DNA from: Streptomyces roseolus
GTDB lineage: Bacteria > Actinomycetota > Actinomycetes > Streptomycetales > Streptomycetaceae
NCBI RefSeq assembly: GCF_014649855.1
Contig: NZ_BMTV01000016.1
Span: 118,824 to 182,823, forward strand
DNA: 64,000 nt
Reading direction: 5' to 3'
Below, piece after piece: positions 33,215-42,397 of this stretch. Below the pieces are notes generated by a model. The model saw only the letters and a program-made list of their open reading frames with translations. It had not been told where the DNA came from and ran no database searches. The position numbers were made by a program, and so were the translations under genes. The first letter of the stretch is position 1; each line of letters begins with the position of its first letter.

Positions 33215-34600
33215 TCACCCCGTCGCGCTCCCCCGTGCCCGGACGTGGGCCAAGACCTCGCGGTGGGGCTGGAGGGTGAGGCCGGGGACCGGGCGTATCT
33301 CCTCGGGGTCCACGTCCAGGTCGTAGCGGCGGGCGAGGACGGCGAGGACGAGGACCGCTTCCACGAGGGCGAAGCGGGTGCCGAGGCAGACGCGGGGGCC
33401 GCCGCCGAAGGGGTACCAGGCGTATTCGGGGATCTTCTCGGCCGGCGCGGCCTCGTCGTCGGTGAGCCAGCGCTCGGGGCGGAAGGTGTCGGCGTCGCCG
33501 TACCAGCGGGGGTCGCGGTGGGTGGCCCACTGGCTGGACCAGACGCGGGTGCCGGGCGGGACGGGGGTGCCGCCGAGGGTGGCGCCCTCCTTGGCGACGC
33601 CGGTGAGCAGCCAGATCGTGGGGTAGAGGCGGAGGGTCTCCTTGATCACGGCCTGGGTGTAGGTGAGGGAGGCGTAGTCGTCGTGGCCGGGCTCGTGGTC
33701 GGCGAGGACCCGGTCGAGCTCCTCGGTCAGCGTCCGCCGGACCTTCTCGTCGCGGGAGAGGAGGTACCAGGCCCAGACGAGGGTGGAGCTGGTGGTCTCG
33801 TGGCCGCCGATGTAGAGGGTGACCGTCTCGTCGCGGATCTCGCGGTCGGAGAGCTGGGCGCCCGTCTCGTCCCGGGCGGTCAGAAGCCGGCTGAGGAGGT
33901 CGGGGCGGTCCTCGTCGCCGTCCCGGTGGCGGGCGACGAGGCGGGCGACCTCGGCGTCGATGACGGCGGTGGCGCGCTTGACGCGGGCCCGTCCGGGGGT
34001 GGGGACCCAGTCGGGCAGGAGGGCGCCGATCCCGCTCAGCTCGGCGCCGATCTCCTGCTGGGCGACGTCCATCGCCCGCCCGATGGCCTCCGCGTCGGCG
34101 GCGGTGTCGGCCCCGAAGATGGTGCGGACGGCGATGAGCTGGGTGAGGGCCGCCATCTCCTTCTTGATGTCGATCCGCTGCCCGTCCGACCAGCGGTCGG
34201 CGAGGGCGACGGCGCACTCCGTCATGGTCGCCGCGTAGGAGCGGACCTGCTTGGGGCGGACCGACGGCTGGACCAGCGAGCGCTTGCGGCGCCAGTCGCG
34301 GCCCTTGGCGACCACCACGCCGTTCCCGAGCAGGGTGCGCAGCGCGATGCCCAGGTCCGGCTGGTCGAAGGCGGACTCGATCCCGGTGAGGAGTTCGCCG
34401 ATGGTCTCGGGGTGGGCGATGAAGAGCGCGGGGCTGGGGCCGAACCGCCAGCGGACGAAGTCGCCCCGCTCCCGCAGCTGTTCGAAGAAGGCGAGCGGGT
34501 CCTTGCCGAAGGCCGGCAGATTGCCGAGCACCGGCACCCCGCGCGGTCCCTCGGCGATGGTGATGGCGCTTCCCGCCTCCGCGCCGGCGTGCGTGGTCAT
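33215..34600 (-). CDS. Cytochrome P450
   Basis: This 461-aa haem monooxygenase is soluble. It has the I-helix oxygen motif GGHETTSS (265-272), K-helix ETLR (Glu321-Arg324), a PERF-like FRPERWL, and the haem-thiolate loop FGGGPRVCLG with Cys405. Length and the GGHETT/FGGGPR style resemble bacterial P450s closer to eukaryotic CYP4/CYP102-like haem domains than to the common CYP105/107 group. No ferredoxin or reductase is adjacent (the window's ferredoxin is 19 kb away), and the substrate is unknown. The ATG at 34600 was chosen where the first family residues occur (TIAEGPRGVPVLGNLPAF split by a turn). Confidence 0.95.
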   Translation of the reverse strand: MTTHAGAEAGSAITIAEGPRGVPVLGNLPAFGKDPLAFFEQLRERGDFVRWRFGPSPALFIAHPETIGELLTGIESAFDQPDLGIALRTLLGNGVVVAKGRDWRRKRSLVQPSVRPKQVRSYAATMTECAVALADRWSDGQRIDIKKEMAALTQLIAVRTIFGADTAADAEAIGRAMDVAQQEIGAELSGIGALLPDWVPTPGRARVKRATAVIDAEVARLVARHRDGDEDRPDLLSRLLTARDETGAQLSDREIRDETVTLYIGGHETTSSTLVWAWYLLSRDEKVRRTLTEELDRVLADHEPGHDDYASLTYTQAVIKETLRLYPTIWLLTGVAKEGATLGGTPVPPGTRVWSSQWATHRDPRWYGDADTFRPERWLTDDEAAPAEKIPEYAWYPFGGGPRVCLGTRFALVEAVLVLAVLARRYDLDVDPEEIRPVPGLTLQPHREVLAHVRARGSATG

Positions 34601-34674
34601 GTACGGCCCCTCCCCCACTCGCTGTCCCCTGTGCGAGTCCATGCAAGCGGAAGGCAGGGCCACCGCGCCACCCC

Positions 34675-34697
34675 TGTGGACGACGGCCTGTGGACAA
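34675..34697. promoter_or_regulatory. DnaA-box-like pair
   Basis: TGTGGACAA (34689-34697) is the exact complement of the Streptomyces DnaA box TTGTCCACA. A one-mismatch copy, TGTGGACGA, lies at 34675-34683, 14 nt away in the same orientation, upstream of the P450. Confidence 0.4.
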
Positions 34698-34712
34698 CCG
34701 CGCCGAAACGGC

Positions 34713-34749
34713 GGGAGGGCCCGCGGTGTCCTCCACCACGGGCCCTCCC
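34713..34749 (-). terminator. Terminator of helY
   Basis: A perfect 11-bp stem (34713-34723 with 34739-34749) and a 15-nt loop lie 19 nt past the helicase stop. Confidence 0.7.
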
Positions 34750-34768
34750 AGCGGGAAGTGACGCGACG

Positions 34769-37597
34769 TCAGCCCACCGAGCTGTACGCCACCACACCGC
34801 GCAGCAGCGCGTCCACGGCCTTGCGCGCGTTCTTCGCGACCGTGCTGTTCTCCTTGGGGGCCGCCGCGGCGATCTGTCCGAGGACGTCGATGACCTGCTT
34901 GCACCAGCGGACGAAGTCGCCGGCCGGCATCTCCGCCTCGCGCAGCACCTCGTCGAGGCTCTTGTCGGAGGCCCACTGGTAGGCGGCCCAGGCGAAGCCG
35001 AGGTCGGGCTCGCGCTGGCCGACGCCCTCCGCCTGGTTGATCTTGAACTCCTCCTCCAGTGCGTCGAGCCGGCCCCAGATGTGGACCATCTCGGCGAGCG
35101 CCGCCTTGGCCTGGCCGCCGGGCACCTTCGGCGCCACGGCGTCGTCGGCCTGCCGCGCCTCGAAGACGAGGGCGGAGACGCAGGCGGCGAGCTCGGCGGG
35201 GGCGAGCCCCTCCCAGACGCCTTCGCGGAGGCATTCGCTGGCGAGGAGGTCGAGTTCGCCGTAGAGGCGGGCGAGCCGCTTGCCGTTGTCGGTGACCTCG
35301 TCGCCGCGCAGGTAGTCGAGCTCGGTGAGGAGCGCGACGATCCGGTCGAAGGTGCGGGCGATGGTGTTCGTCCGGCCCTCGATGCGCCGCTCCAGCTGCT
35401 TGGTGTCGCGCTGGAGGCGGTGGTAGCGCTCGGCCCAGCGGGCGTGGTCCTCGCGCTCGTCGCAGCCGTGGCAGGGGTGGGCGCGGATCGCCGAGCGCAG
35501 CCGCGCGATCTCGCGGTCGTCGGCCGCGCCGGAGCGCTGCTTGCGGTGCCGCTCGGGGTTGATGTGCCCGGCCTTGGAGCGGAGCGCCGAGGCGAGGTCG
35601 CGGCGGGACTGCGGGGAGCGCGGGTTGAACGACTTGGGGACCCGCATGCGCTCCAGGGCCTCCACCGGGACGGGGAAGTCGATGGAGGCGAGGCGCTTGA
35701 CCTGCCGCTCGGCGGTGAGGACGAGGGGCCGTGGCCCGTCGTGGTGCTCGAAGCCGCGGTGGCCGTTGGTGCGGCCGGCCGGGATGCCGGGGTCGAGGAC
35801 GAGCGCGAGGCCGGCGAACTTGCCGGTGGGCACGTGGATGACGTCGCCGGGCTTCAGCTTCTCCAGGGAGGCGGCGGCCTGGGCGCGCCGCTGGGCGGCG
35901 CCCTGCTTGGCCAGGTCCGTCTCGCGGTCCTTGAGGTCGCGGCGGAGCCGCGCGTACTCCTCGAAGTCGCCGAGGTGGCAGGTCATGCCCTCGCGGTAGC
36001 CCTCCAGCCCCTCCTCGTTCCGCTGGACCTGGCGGGAGATGCCGACGACGGAGCGGTCCGCCTGGAACTGGGCGAAGGAGGTCTCCAGGAGCTCCCTGGA
36101 GCGGTGGCGGCCGAACTGCTCGACCAGGTTGACCGCCATGTTGTACGAGGGGCGGAAGCTGGAGCGCAGCGGGTAGGTGCGGGTTCCGGCGAGCCCGGCG
36201 AGGTGCTCCGGGTCGAGGCCGCGCTGCCAGAGGACGACGGCGTGGCCCTCGACGTCGATGCCACGGCGGCCGGCCCGGCCGGTGAGCTGGGTGTACTCGC
36301 CGGGGGTGATGTCGGCGTGCTGCTCGCCGTTCCACTTGACCAGCTTCTCCAGGACGACCGACCGGGCGGGCATGTTGATGCCCAGGGCGAGCGTCTCGGT
36401 GGCGAAGACGGCCTTGACGAGGCCGCGGACGAAGAGCTCCTCGACGACCTCCTTGAAGGTGGGGAGCATGCCGGCGTGGTGGGCGGCGATGCCGCGCTCC
36501 AGCGCCTCCAGCCACTCGAAGTAGCCGAGGACGTGGAGGTCCTCGTCGGGGATGGAGGCGGTGCGGGCCTCGACGATCTCGCGGACGCGGCGGCGGCCCT
36601 CGTCGTCGTTGAGCCTGAGGCCGGCGTAGAGGCACTGCTGGACGGCGGCCTCGCAGCCGGCGCGGCTGAAGATGAAGGTGATGGCCGGGAGCAGGCCCTC
36701 GTTGTCGAGGCGCTCGATGACCTCGGGGCGGCCGGGGGTCCAGATGCGGGAGCGCTGGCGGCGCTCGCGCTCGCGGTCGGCCTCGCGGACCATCTTGCCG
36801 CGGCGGCGGTCCCGGGGGTTGTACGTGCGCGAGTTCTCGGTGCGGGCGAGGCGGAGGAGGTCGGGGTTGACCTCGCGGCGGCCGGCGCCGCGGCCGCCGT
36901 GGTCGGTCTCCTCCTCGAAGAGGTCGTACATCCGGCGGCCGGCGAGCACGTGCTGCCAGAGCGGGACGGGCCGGCTCTCGGAGACGATGACCTCGGTGTC
37001 ACCACGGACGGTGTCGAGCCAGTCGCCGAACTCCTCGGCGTTGGAGACGGTGGCGGAGAGGGAGACGAGGGTGACCGACTCGGGGAGGTGGATGATCACT
37101 TCCTCCCAGACGGCGCCGCGGAACCGGTCGGAGAGGTAGTGGACCTCGTCCATGACGACGTAGCCGAGGCCGGAGAGCGCCTGGGACCCCGCGTAGAGCA
37201 TGTTGCGGAGGACCTCGGTGGTCATGACGACGATCGGCGCGTCGCCGTTCACGCTGTTGTCGCCGGTGAGCAGGCCGACCTTGCCGGGGCCGTACCGCTT
37301 GACGAGATCGGCGTACTTCTGGTTCGACAGCGCCTTGATGGGCGTCGTGTAGAAGCACTTGCGGCCCTGGGTGAGGGCGAGGTGGACGGCGAACTCGCCG
37401 ACGATGGTCTTGCCGGAGCCCGTGGGGGCGGCGACGAGCACGCCCTTGCCCGCTTCGAGAGCCTGGCACGCCTCGATCTGGAACGCGTCCAGTCCGAATT
37501 CGTACATCTCTCGGAAGGGGGCCAGCGCGGTGGCCTGCTCCGCGTTGCGCGCCCGTGCGGCCGCGTACGCCTCGGCTGGGGTGAGGTCCTCTGTCAT
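34769..37597 (-). CDS. helY: Ski2/Mtr4-like DEVH-box RNA helicase
   Basis: This 942-aa superfamily 2 helicase, of the kind named HelY in actinobacteria, has Walker A AAPTGSGKT near residue 60, the DEVH box (VMDEVHYLSDRFRG), motif III SATVSN and motif VI QLTGRAGRRGID. A winged helix and the C-terminal DSHCT helical bundle (from about 770) follow. Between them an arch-like insertion and a CxxC...H region (RAHPCHGCDEREDHARWAERY split by a turn) may bind zinc. It probably unwinds structured RNA in turnover. It lies downstream of the tat genes but is separated from tatC by a terminator. Confidence 0.93.
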   Translation of the reverse strand: MTEDLTPAEAYAAARARNAEQATALAPFREMYEFGLDAFQIEACQALEAGKGVLVAAPTGSGKTIVGEFAVHLALTQGRKCFYTTPIKALSNQKYADLVKRYGPGKVGLLTGDNSVNGDAPIVVMTTEVLRNMLYAGSQALSGLGYVVMDEVHYLSDRFRGAVWEEVIIHLPESVTLVSLSATVSNAEEFGDWLDTVRGDTEVIVSESRPVPLWQHVLAGRRMYDLFEEETDHGGRGAGRREVNPDLLRLARTENSRTYNPRDRRRGKMVREADRERERRQRSRIWTPGRPEVIERLDNEGLLPAITFIFSRAGCEAAVQQCLYAGLRLNDDEGRRRVREIVEARTASIPDEDLHVLGYFEWLEALERGIAAHHAGMLPTFKEVVEELFVRGLVKAVFATETLALGINMPARSVVLEKLVKWNGEQHADITPGEYTQLTGRAGRRGIDVEGHAVVLWQRGLDPEHLAGLAGTRTYPLRSSFRPSYNMAVNLVEQFGRHRSRELLETSFAQFQADRSVVGISRQVQRNEEGLEGYREGMTCHLGDFEEYARLRRDLKDRETDLAKQGAAQRRAQAAASLEKLKPGDVIHVPTGKFAGLALVLDPGIPAGRTNGHRGFEHHDGPRPLVLTAERQVKRLASIDFPVPVEALERMRVPKSFNPRSPQSRRDLASALRSKAGHINPERHRKQRSGAADDREIARLRSAIRAHPCHGCDEREDHARWAERYHRLQRDTKQLERRIEGRTNTIARTFDRIVALLTELDYLRGDEVTDNGKRLARLYGELDLLASECLREGVWEGLAPAELAACVSALVFEARQADDAVAPKVPGGQAKAALAEMVHIWGRLDALEEEFKINQAEGVGQREPDLGFAWAAYQWASDKSLDEVLREAEMPAGDFVRWCKQVIDVLGQIAAAAPKENSTVAKNARKAVDALLRGVVAYSSVG

Positions 37598-37676
37598 CTT
37601 GCCTTCGAGCCTACCCGCCCCCTCCGACAGTGACGCGATCTTTATCGAGGGGCTTCACGGCTTCCCGGAGACGACG

Positions 37677-37707
37677 AGGTCCCCCCGGTTCGCGTCCGGG
37701 GGGACCT
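37677..37707 (-). terminator. Terminator of the tat genes
   Basis: A perfect 12-bp stem (37677-37688 with 37696-37707) with a 7-nt loop lies 18 nt past the tatC stop. Confidence 0.75.
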
Positions 37708-37725
37708 GGGGCGACCGGGCCGGGG

Positions 37726-38682
37726 TCAGGTGATGTCGTCGTAGCCGGCGCGGTGGGCGCGGGCGCCGTCGCTGTCGCCGGTGGCCTGCTCGGGCAGGGC
37801 GCGGGCGGCGGGGACGGGGTCCAGGGCTCCGACGGGCTCGGGGGTGAGGTCCAGTACGGACGCCTCGTCGTCGGCGAGCTGGGCGTCGGGGTTGTTGCGG
37901 GCCCGCCGCCTGTCGTTGAGGAGCGAGAAGCCGACGGCGATGAAGTACAGGACGATGATCGGCCCGGCGAGGGCGATCATGCCGACCGGGTCGGTGGACG
38001 GGGTGGCGACGGCTCCGAAGACGAAGGTGCCCATCACCATGGCGCGCCACCAGCCGGCCATGCGCTTGCCGGTGACCACGCCGGTGAGGTTGAGCATGAT
38101 CAGCAGGAGCGGCAGTTCGAAGGCGAGGCCGAAGACGAGCACCATCCTGGTGGTGAAGTCCAGGAGGTCGTCGAGGGAGAGGAAGTTCGAGGCGACGTCG
38201 GGCGTGATGCTGATGAGGACCCGGACGCTGACCGGCATGATCAGGAACGCCGTGTAGGCGCCGGCCGCGAAGAGCGGGACGGCGATGGCGGCGAACCAGT
38301 ACGTGTACTTCTTCTCGCTCCTGTGGAGGCCGGGCGCGACGAAGGCCCACAGCTGGTACAGCCAGACCGGGCTGGAGGCGATGAGACCCGCCAGCATGAT
38401 CACCTTCACCGTCGAGGTGAAGGGGGAGAGCATGGTCTGGTAGGCGATGACGACGCACCGTCCGCCGGTGTTCTCGGACAGGGAGGTGTCCGGAGGGCAC
38501 TTCGGTACGGGGGACGACAGGAGGTCCATCAGCTGCTGGCTGAAGAACGCGGCCACCACGGAGGCGAGCACGACCGCCAGCATCGCCTTGGCCAGGCGGT
38601 TGCGCAGCTCACGGAGGTGGTCCGCGAGCGGCATCCGCCCCTCGGGGTCCTTCTCCTTCTTGATGCGGGCAGACTTCAGCAA
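37726..38682 (-). CDS. tatC: Twin-arginine translocase subunit TatC
   Basis: This 318-aa polytopic membrane protein has six predicted helices and is the receptor for twin-arginine signal peptides. It has the conserved DHLRELRNRL N-terminal motif before helix 1, the substrate-binding PE-like region and LYQLWAFVAPGLHRSEK. A hydrophilic tail of about 60 residues is typical of Streptomyces. The start is TTG at 38682 with GAGGA 7 nt upstream, giving LLKSARIKKEKDPEGRMPL. It is 80 nt downstream of tatA. Confidence 0.96.
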   Translation of the reverse strand: MLKSARIKKEKDPEGRMPLADHLRELRNRLAKAMLAVVLASVVAAFFSQQLMDLLSSPVPKCPPDTSLSENTGGRCVVIAYQTMLSPFTSTVKVIMLAGLIASSPVWLYQLWAFVAPGLHRSEKKYTYWFAAIAVPLFAAGAYTAFLIMPVSVRVLISITPDVASNFLSLDDLLDFTTRMVLVFGLAFELPLLLIMLNLTGVVTGKRMAGWWRAMVMGTFVFGAVATPSTDPVGMIALAGPIIVLYFIAVGFSLLNDRRRARNNPDAQLADDEASVLDLTPEPVGALDPVPAARALPEQATGDSDGARAHRAGYDDIT

Positions 38683-38762
38683 CCCACGTCCTCATCTCGT
38701 GCGGGCAGGCCGCTGGGCGGCGAACTTGCGGGCGAACGGTTCAGCGGCCGGCGCGGGCCGGG

Positions 38763-39047
38763 TCAGCGCTGGGTGGTGTCCGACGCCTCGGTCACGGGAC
38801 GGGCGCCGGTGACGTCGCCGGGGGCGGCCTTGATGGTGCGCGGGGCCGCGGGGGCGGCCTGGTCGGCCGGGGCCTCGGCCGGAGCGGCCTCCTGGCCCTC
38901 CGACTTCATGGCCTTGGCCTCGCTCTTGAGGATGCGGGCCGACTTGCCGAGGGAGCGGGCCATCTCCGGGAGCTTCTTGGCACCGAAGAGGAGCACGACG
39001 ACCAGCAGGATGAGGCTGATCTCCAGGGGACCGATCTGACGGAACAT
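38763..39047 (-). CDS. tatA: Twin-arginine translocase subunit TatA
   Basis: This 94-aa protein has a short N-terminal transmembrane helix (about 8-22, ISLILLVVVLLFGAKKLPE), the FGAKKLPE hinge, an amphipathic helix and a charged Ala/Pro-rich tail. It oligomerises to form the Tat passage for folded proteins. The ATG at 39047 is where the family starts. TatB must be elsewhere. Confidence 0.96.
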   Translation of the reverse strand: MFRQIGPLEISLILLVVVLLFGAKKLPEMARSLGKSARILKSEAKAMKSEGQEAAPAEAPADQAAPAAPRTIKAAPGDVTGARPVTEASDTTQR

Positions 39048-39235
39048 GACTGTGGTCTCTCTTCTCACCGAGGCGGCATGGGTGCGTGCCCGGCCGGTCG
39101 GACATGCGTCCGGCCTCCGCGCTGTCTGCGATCGTAACCCGCAGGAGTAAACGTCGGGCAATGCCCGTGCGTACTCGCGATTGCGTCCGAGGGGCCCTGA
39201 TCAGGCCGTATCGGCCCGGGGTCGGGCCTTTCGAC

Positions 39236-39433
39236 TCACGGCAGGGAACGGCTTGTTCGCGCCAGTCCGCCGGCCGCGGTCTCCAGGTCGTCCGCGGCGC
39301 GCTGGATGCGCCGTGTGGTGTCTTCCACTTGTCGACCGAGACGCCGCACCTCCAGGAAGACCCGGACGGCGAGGACGCCGAGGACGGCGAGGCCGAGGAA
39401 GCCGAGGGCGATCGCGAGCATGGGCCAGAACAT
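39236..39433 (-). CDS. Small single-pass membrane protein
   Basis: This 65-aa protein has one N-terminal transmembrane helix (about 5-27, AIALGFLGLAVLGVLAVRVF) followed by a basic, helical cytosolic tail with heptad-like spacing (residues 30-60). I recognise no domain. It lies in the same orientation upstream of tatA, and its codon use fits the strand. Such small proteins beside tat genes may be scaffolding or unrelated. Confidence 0.65.
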   Translation of the reverse strand: MFWPMLAIALGFLGLAVLGVLAVRVFLEVRRLGRQVEDTTRRIQRAADDLETAAGGLARTSRSLP

Positions 39434-39468
39434 GGGCGGAGCCTAGCGTTTTCGGGGTGGGGCGCCGG

Positions 39469-39714
39469 TCAGGCGGTGGTGTGGAGGCGGAGGGTGCGGA
39501 CGCCGCCGCCGGTGAGGAGTTCGACGATGCGCTCGCCGGCGGGCTTGCGGACGGAGCTTCCGCATTCGGGGCAGGTGAAGGAGTAGAAGGTGGTGCGGCG
39601 GCTGGCCCCGATGGCCAGGCGCAGAGCGCCGGCGGCCAGTTCGAAGCGGCAGCGGCAGTCGGGGCAGGCGGCCTTGAAGAGGACCGGGGCGATCGACGCC
39701 GACAAGCCGGACAT
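39469..39714 (-). CDS. Small zinc-ribbon protein
   Basis: This protein of about 81 aa has two CxxC knuckles (CPDCRC near residue 19 and CPECGSS near residue 49) that should bind one zinc. The rest is basic and Leu-rich. The function is unknown; similar small ribbons bind nucleic acid or partner proteins. The ATG at 39714 has GAGGGA at a sensible distance; in-frame starts at 39723 and 39732 are alternatives. Confidence 0.65.
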   Translation of the reverse strand: MSGLSASIAPVLFKAACPDCRCRFELAAGALRLAIGASRRTTFYSFTCPECGSSVRKPAGERIVELLTGGGVRTLRLHTTA

Positions 39715-39854
39715 CACGGACATTTCCCTCAACTCTCTACCTGGAAGACTCGCTGGGATTCGCTGCCACTCGGGAAAGTCGCCCCCCTCGGGAGCGGCCT
39801 TCCCGCCCGGCCCTCGCGCCGGGGCCGGTCACCCACCCTCGTACGAGAGACGGG

Positions 39855-40820
39855 TCACACGCCCTCGTACGCGGCCAGGGCCGCCGCCGCCGCCTCGCGG
39901 GCGCTGTCCGCGAGCCCGGTCGGCGCGACGATCCGCCCGTCGCTGCCGAGCCGCAGCGCGAGCCGCTTCAGCGAGGCCGGGTCGGGGGTCCGCAGGGTGA
40001 TCCGCAGGCCGCCGTCGGGCAGCTCGTCGGCCCGGTCGTGGGGGTAGTACTCGGCGACCCAGCGCCCGCCGGGTCCGACCTCGACCACGACCTCCGGGTC
40101 GTCGGCGGAGGGCTGGACCAGCCCCTCGGAGAGGTCCCGCAGCTCCAGCTCCGGGGGCGCGGCGGCCTCCTCCAGGATCCGGATCTCGGCGACCCGGTCG
40201 AGCCGGAAGGTGCGGCGGTCCTCCGAGAGGCGGCACCACGCCTCCATGTAGGTGTGACCGACCGCGAAGAGGCGGATGGGGTCGACCTCGCGCTCGGTGA
40301 GCTCGTCGCGGGCCGGCGAGTAGTAGCGGAGCCAGAGCCGCTTGCGCTCGGAGATGGCGCGGTCCACCTCGGCGAAGACGCCGCCCTCGGACTCGAAGGT
40401 GACCGAGAGCCGGGCGCTGGCGCCGGCGGCCTCGCCCGCGGCGGCCTCCAGCTTGGCGGTGGCGCGCACCAGCGCGTCCCGGTCGCCCTCCCGCAGCCCC
40501 GGCAGGGTGGCGACGGCGCGGGCGGCGACGAGCAGGGCGGTGGCCTCGTCGGCGGCGAGCCGCAGCGGCTCGGAGGCCTCCGCGCTCAGGGCGCCCGGGT
40601 TGCGCCACCAGATCCGGTCGCCGTCGGTGTCGATGTCGAGGAGGTCGCCGCCCCGGAAGCTGGTGCCGCACATGGGCAGCACGTCGAGGTCGGAGATGAG
40701 CTCGTCCTCGGTGATGCCGAAGGCGCGGGCCACGTCGGCGACGTGCGCGCCGGGGCGTTCCCGGAGGTAGGTGACGAGGGAGAGCATCCGCCTCGTCTGG
40801 TCGATCGCGTTGGCAGCCAT
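39855..40820 (-). CDS. pafC: WYL-domain regulator PafC
   Basis: This 321-aa regulator has an N-terminal winged-helix region (about 5-70), a WYL domain (about 145-230; ISERKRLWLRYYSPARDE, then FAVGHTYMEAWCRLSEDRRTFRLDR split at a turn) and a WCX C-terminal extension. With PafB it forms the PafBC activator, which in mycobacteria drives the LexA-independent DNA-damage response. It lies 16 nt after pafB, clearly one operon. Despite the name (proteasome accessory factor), its role is transcriptional. Confidence 0.94.
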   Translation of the reverse strand: MAANAIDQTRRMLSLVTYLRERPGAHVADVARAFGITEDELISDLDVLPMCGTSFRGGDLLDIDTDGDRIWWRNPGALSAEASEPLRLAADEATALLVAARAVATLPGLREGDRDALVRATAKLEAAAGEAAGASARLSVTFESEGGVFAEVDRAISERKRLWLRYYSPARDELTEREVDPIRLFAVGHTYMEAWCRLSEDRRTFRLDRVAEIRILEEAAAPPELELRDLSEGLVQPSADDPEVVVEVGPGGRWVAEYYPHDRADELPDGGLRITLRTPDPASLKRLALRLGSDGRIVAPTGLADSAREAAAAALAAYEGV

Positions 40821-40836
40821 GCGGTTCGTCTTCCCC

Positions 40837-41793
40837 TCAGCCCTTGGCGACGGCGCGCAGCCGCTCCACCACGTCGGCCCTCAGGTCGGCCGGTTCCAGT
40901 ACGACGACGTCGGGGCCGAACTCGACGAGCCAGGCGTCGAGGCCGTGCCCGTACGGGATCTCCAGCTCGTCCCAGCCGTCGGCGCCCTCGCGCGTCTCGG
41001 TGGCGCGGGCCCGCAGCGGATAGCCGCAGCCGCTCCGCAGCCGGATCCGGGCGGAGCGGGTGGCGGTCTCCCCCGCCCAGCTCTCGACGGTCTCGCGGAC
41101 GGTGACGGCGTCGGGCACCGGCGCGGTGAAGGCGCCGGCCCGGGAGCGGACCTTGCCGGTGATGCGGGAGAGGCGGAAGACGCGCTCGGCGCCGCGGTCG
41201 CGGTCCCAGCCGGCGAGGTACCAGTGGCCGCGCCAGCACTCCAGCGTCCAGGGCTCGACCTGGCGGGGCTCGGGGCGGGCGGCGTTGGCCTTGCGGTACT
41301 CGAAGGAGACCGGGCGCCGGTCGCGGCAGGCGAGCATCAGCGGCTCGAAGGCGGCCTCGTGGACCGGGATGCGGGGTTCGAGGGCGCCCGGCTGGATCTC
41401 GTAGGCGTCCTCGGCCTCGGGCATGCCGGCGGCGCGCAGCTTCTGGAGGGCGCCGCTGGCGGCCCCGGCGAGCCGGGCCTGCTGCCAGACGCGGGCGGCG
41501 AGGCCCAGCGCGGCGGCCTCCTCGACGTCCAGGGTGATGGGAGGGAGGCGGTTGGAGTCGCGGCGGGCGAGGTAGCCGGTCTCGCCGTCGAGGTTCTCGA
41601 CGGTCTCGATCACCAGTCCGAGCTCGCGCAGGTCGTCCTTGTCGCGCTCGAACATGCGGTTGAAGGCCTCGTCGCCGCTGGCCTCCAGATAGGCCTCGAT
41701 GGAGCCGCGCAGCTCCCGCTTGCTGAGGGCGCGCCGCGTCCCGAGCAGGCACAGCGCGAGATTCATGAGCCGCTCGGCCTTGGCAATCGCCAT
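40837..41793 (-). CDS. pafB: WYL-domain regulator PafB
   Basis: This 318-aa paralogue of PafC has an N-terminal HTH (about 5-75: KAERLMNLALCLLGTRRALSK, then FERDKDDLRELG), a WYL domain (about 160-235) and a WCX domain. In mycobacteria PafB and PafC bind as a heterodimer and sense single-stranded DNA; the same is inferred here. It starts at ATG 41793, where homology begins, and is first in pafBC. A strong terminator after the FKBP gene precedes it, so pafBC has its own promoter. Confidence 0.94.
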   Translation of the reverse strand: MAIAKAERLMNLALCLLGTRRALSKRELRGSIEAYLEASGDEAFNRMFERDKDDLRELGLVIETVENLDGETGYLARRDSNRLPPITLDVEEAAALGLAARVWQQARLAGAASGALQKLRAAGMPEAEDAYEIQPGALEPRIPVHEAAFEPLMLACRDRRPVSFEYRKANAARPEPRQVEPWTLECWRGHWYLAGWDRDRGAERVFRLSRITGKVRSRAGAFTAPVPDAVTVRETVESWAGETATRSARIRLRSGCGYPLRARATETREGADGWDELEIPYGHGLDAWLVEFGPDVVVLEPADLRADVVERLRAVAKG

Positions 41794-41869
41794 GGACGCC
41801 TTGCACCCTCTTCCCCGGTTCCGTTCTCGGACGTCCGACCGTACCGCCCCGGGGTGTCCGGGCAAAAGC

Positions 41870-41902
41870 CGAGGGCCCCCGCCGCGGAGGCGGGGGCCCT
41901 CG
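41870..41902 (-). terminator. Terminator between the FKBP and pafB genes
   Basis: A perfect 14-bp stem (41870-41883 with 41889-41902) with a 5-nt loop starts 18 nt after the FKBP stop. Confidence 0.8.
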
Positions 41903-41920
41903 TCGGTGCGTGGGGCCGGG

Positions 41921-42301
41921 TCAGCCCTTCTTCACGTCCACCAGGTCGCAGACGAAGATCAGCGTCTCGCCGGGGGCGATCTTGGCGCCGGCGCCGCGGT
42001 CGCCGTAGGCCAGGTGCGCGGGGATGACCAGCTGGCGGCGACCGCCGACCTTCATGCCCTGGACGCCCTGGTCCCAGCCCTTGATGACCTGGCCGACACC
42101 GAGCTGGAACGGCAGCGCCTCGCCGCGGTTCCAGGAGGCGTCGAACTCCTCGCCGGTGCTGAAGGAGACACCCACGTAGTGGACCTTGACGTGGTCGCCG
42201 GCCGCGGCCTCCGCGCCGTCGCCCTGCCAGATGTCCTTGATCTCCAGGTCGGCCGGCGGCTCGCCGCCCGGGAAGTCGACCTCGGGCTTCTCGATGCTCA
42301 C
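41921..42301 (-). CDS. Cytosolic FKBP-type peptidyl-prolyl isomerase
   Basis: This 126-aa single FKBP domain has the family motifs VHYVGVSFSTGEEFDASW, QVIKGWDQGVQGMKVGG and LIFVCDLVDV. It catalyses cis-trans isomerisation of Xaa-Pro bonds and would bind FK506. There is no signal peptide, so it is cytosolic. The GTG at 42301 follows GAGGAG with a 9-nt spacer. It lies 96 nt downstream of the secreted FKBP gene. Confidence 0.95.
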   Translation of the reverse strand: MSIEKPEVDFPGGEPPADLEIKDIWQGDGAEAAAGDHVKVHYVGVSFSTGEEFDASWNRGEALPFQLGVGQVIKGWDQGVQGMKVGGRRQLVIPAHLAYGDRGAGAKIAPGETLIFVCDLVDVKKG

Positions 42302-42397
42302 TGCAGTGTGCTCCTCATACGGGTGGAACCGCGCGGACGATGGCCCGCGCGACCCCGACAACCTACCGCCTGGAGGGCCGGGGCGCGCGGGAACCCG

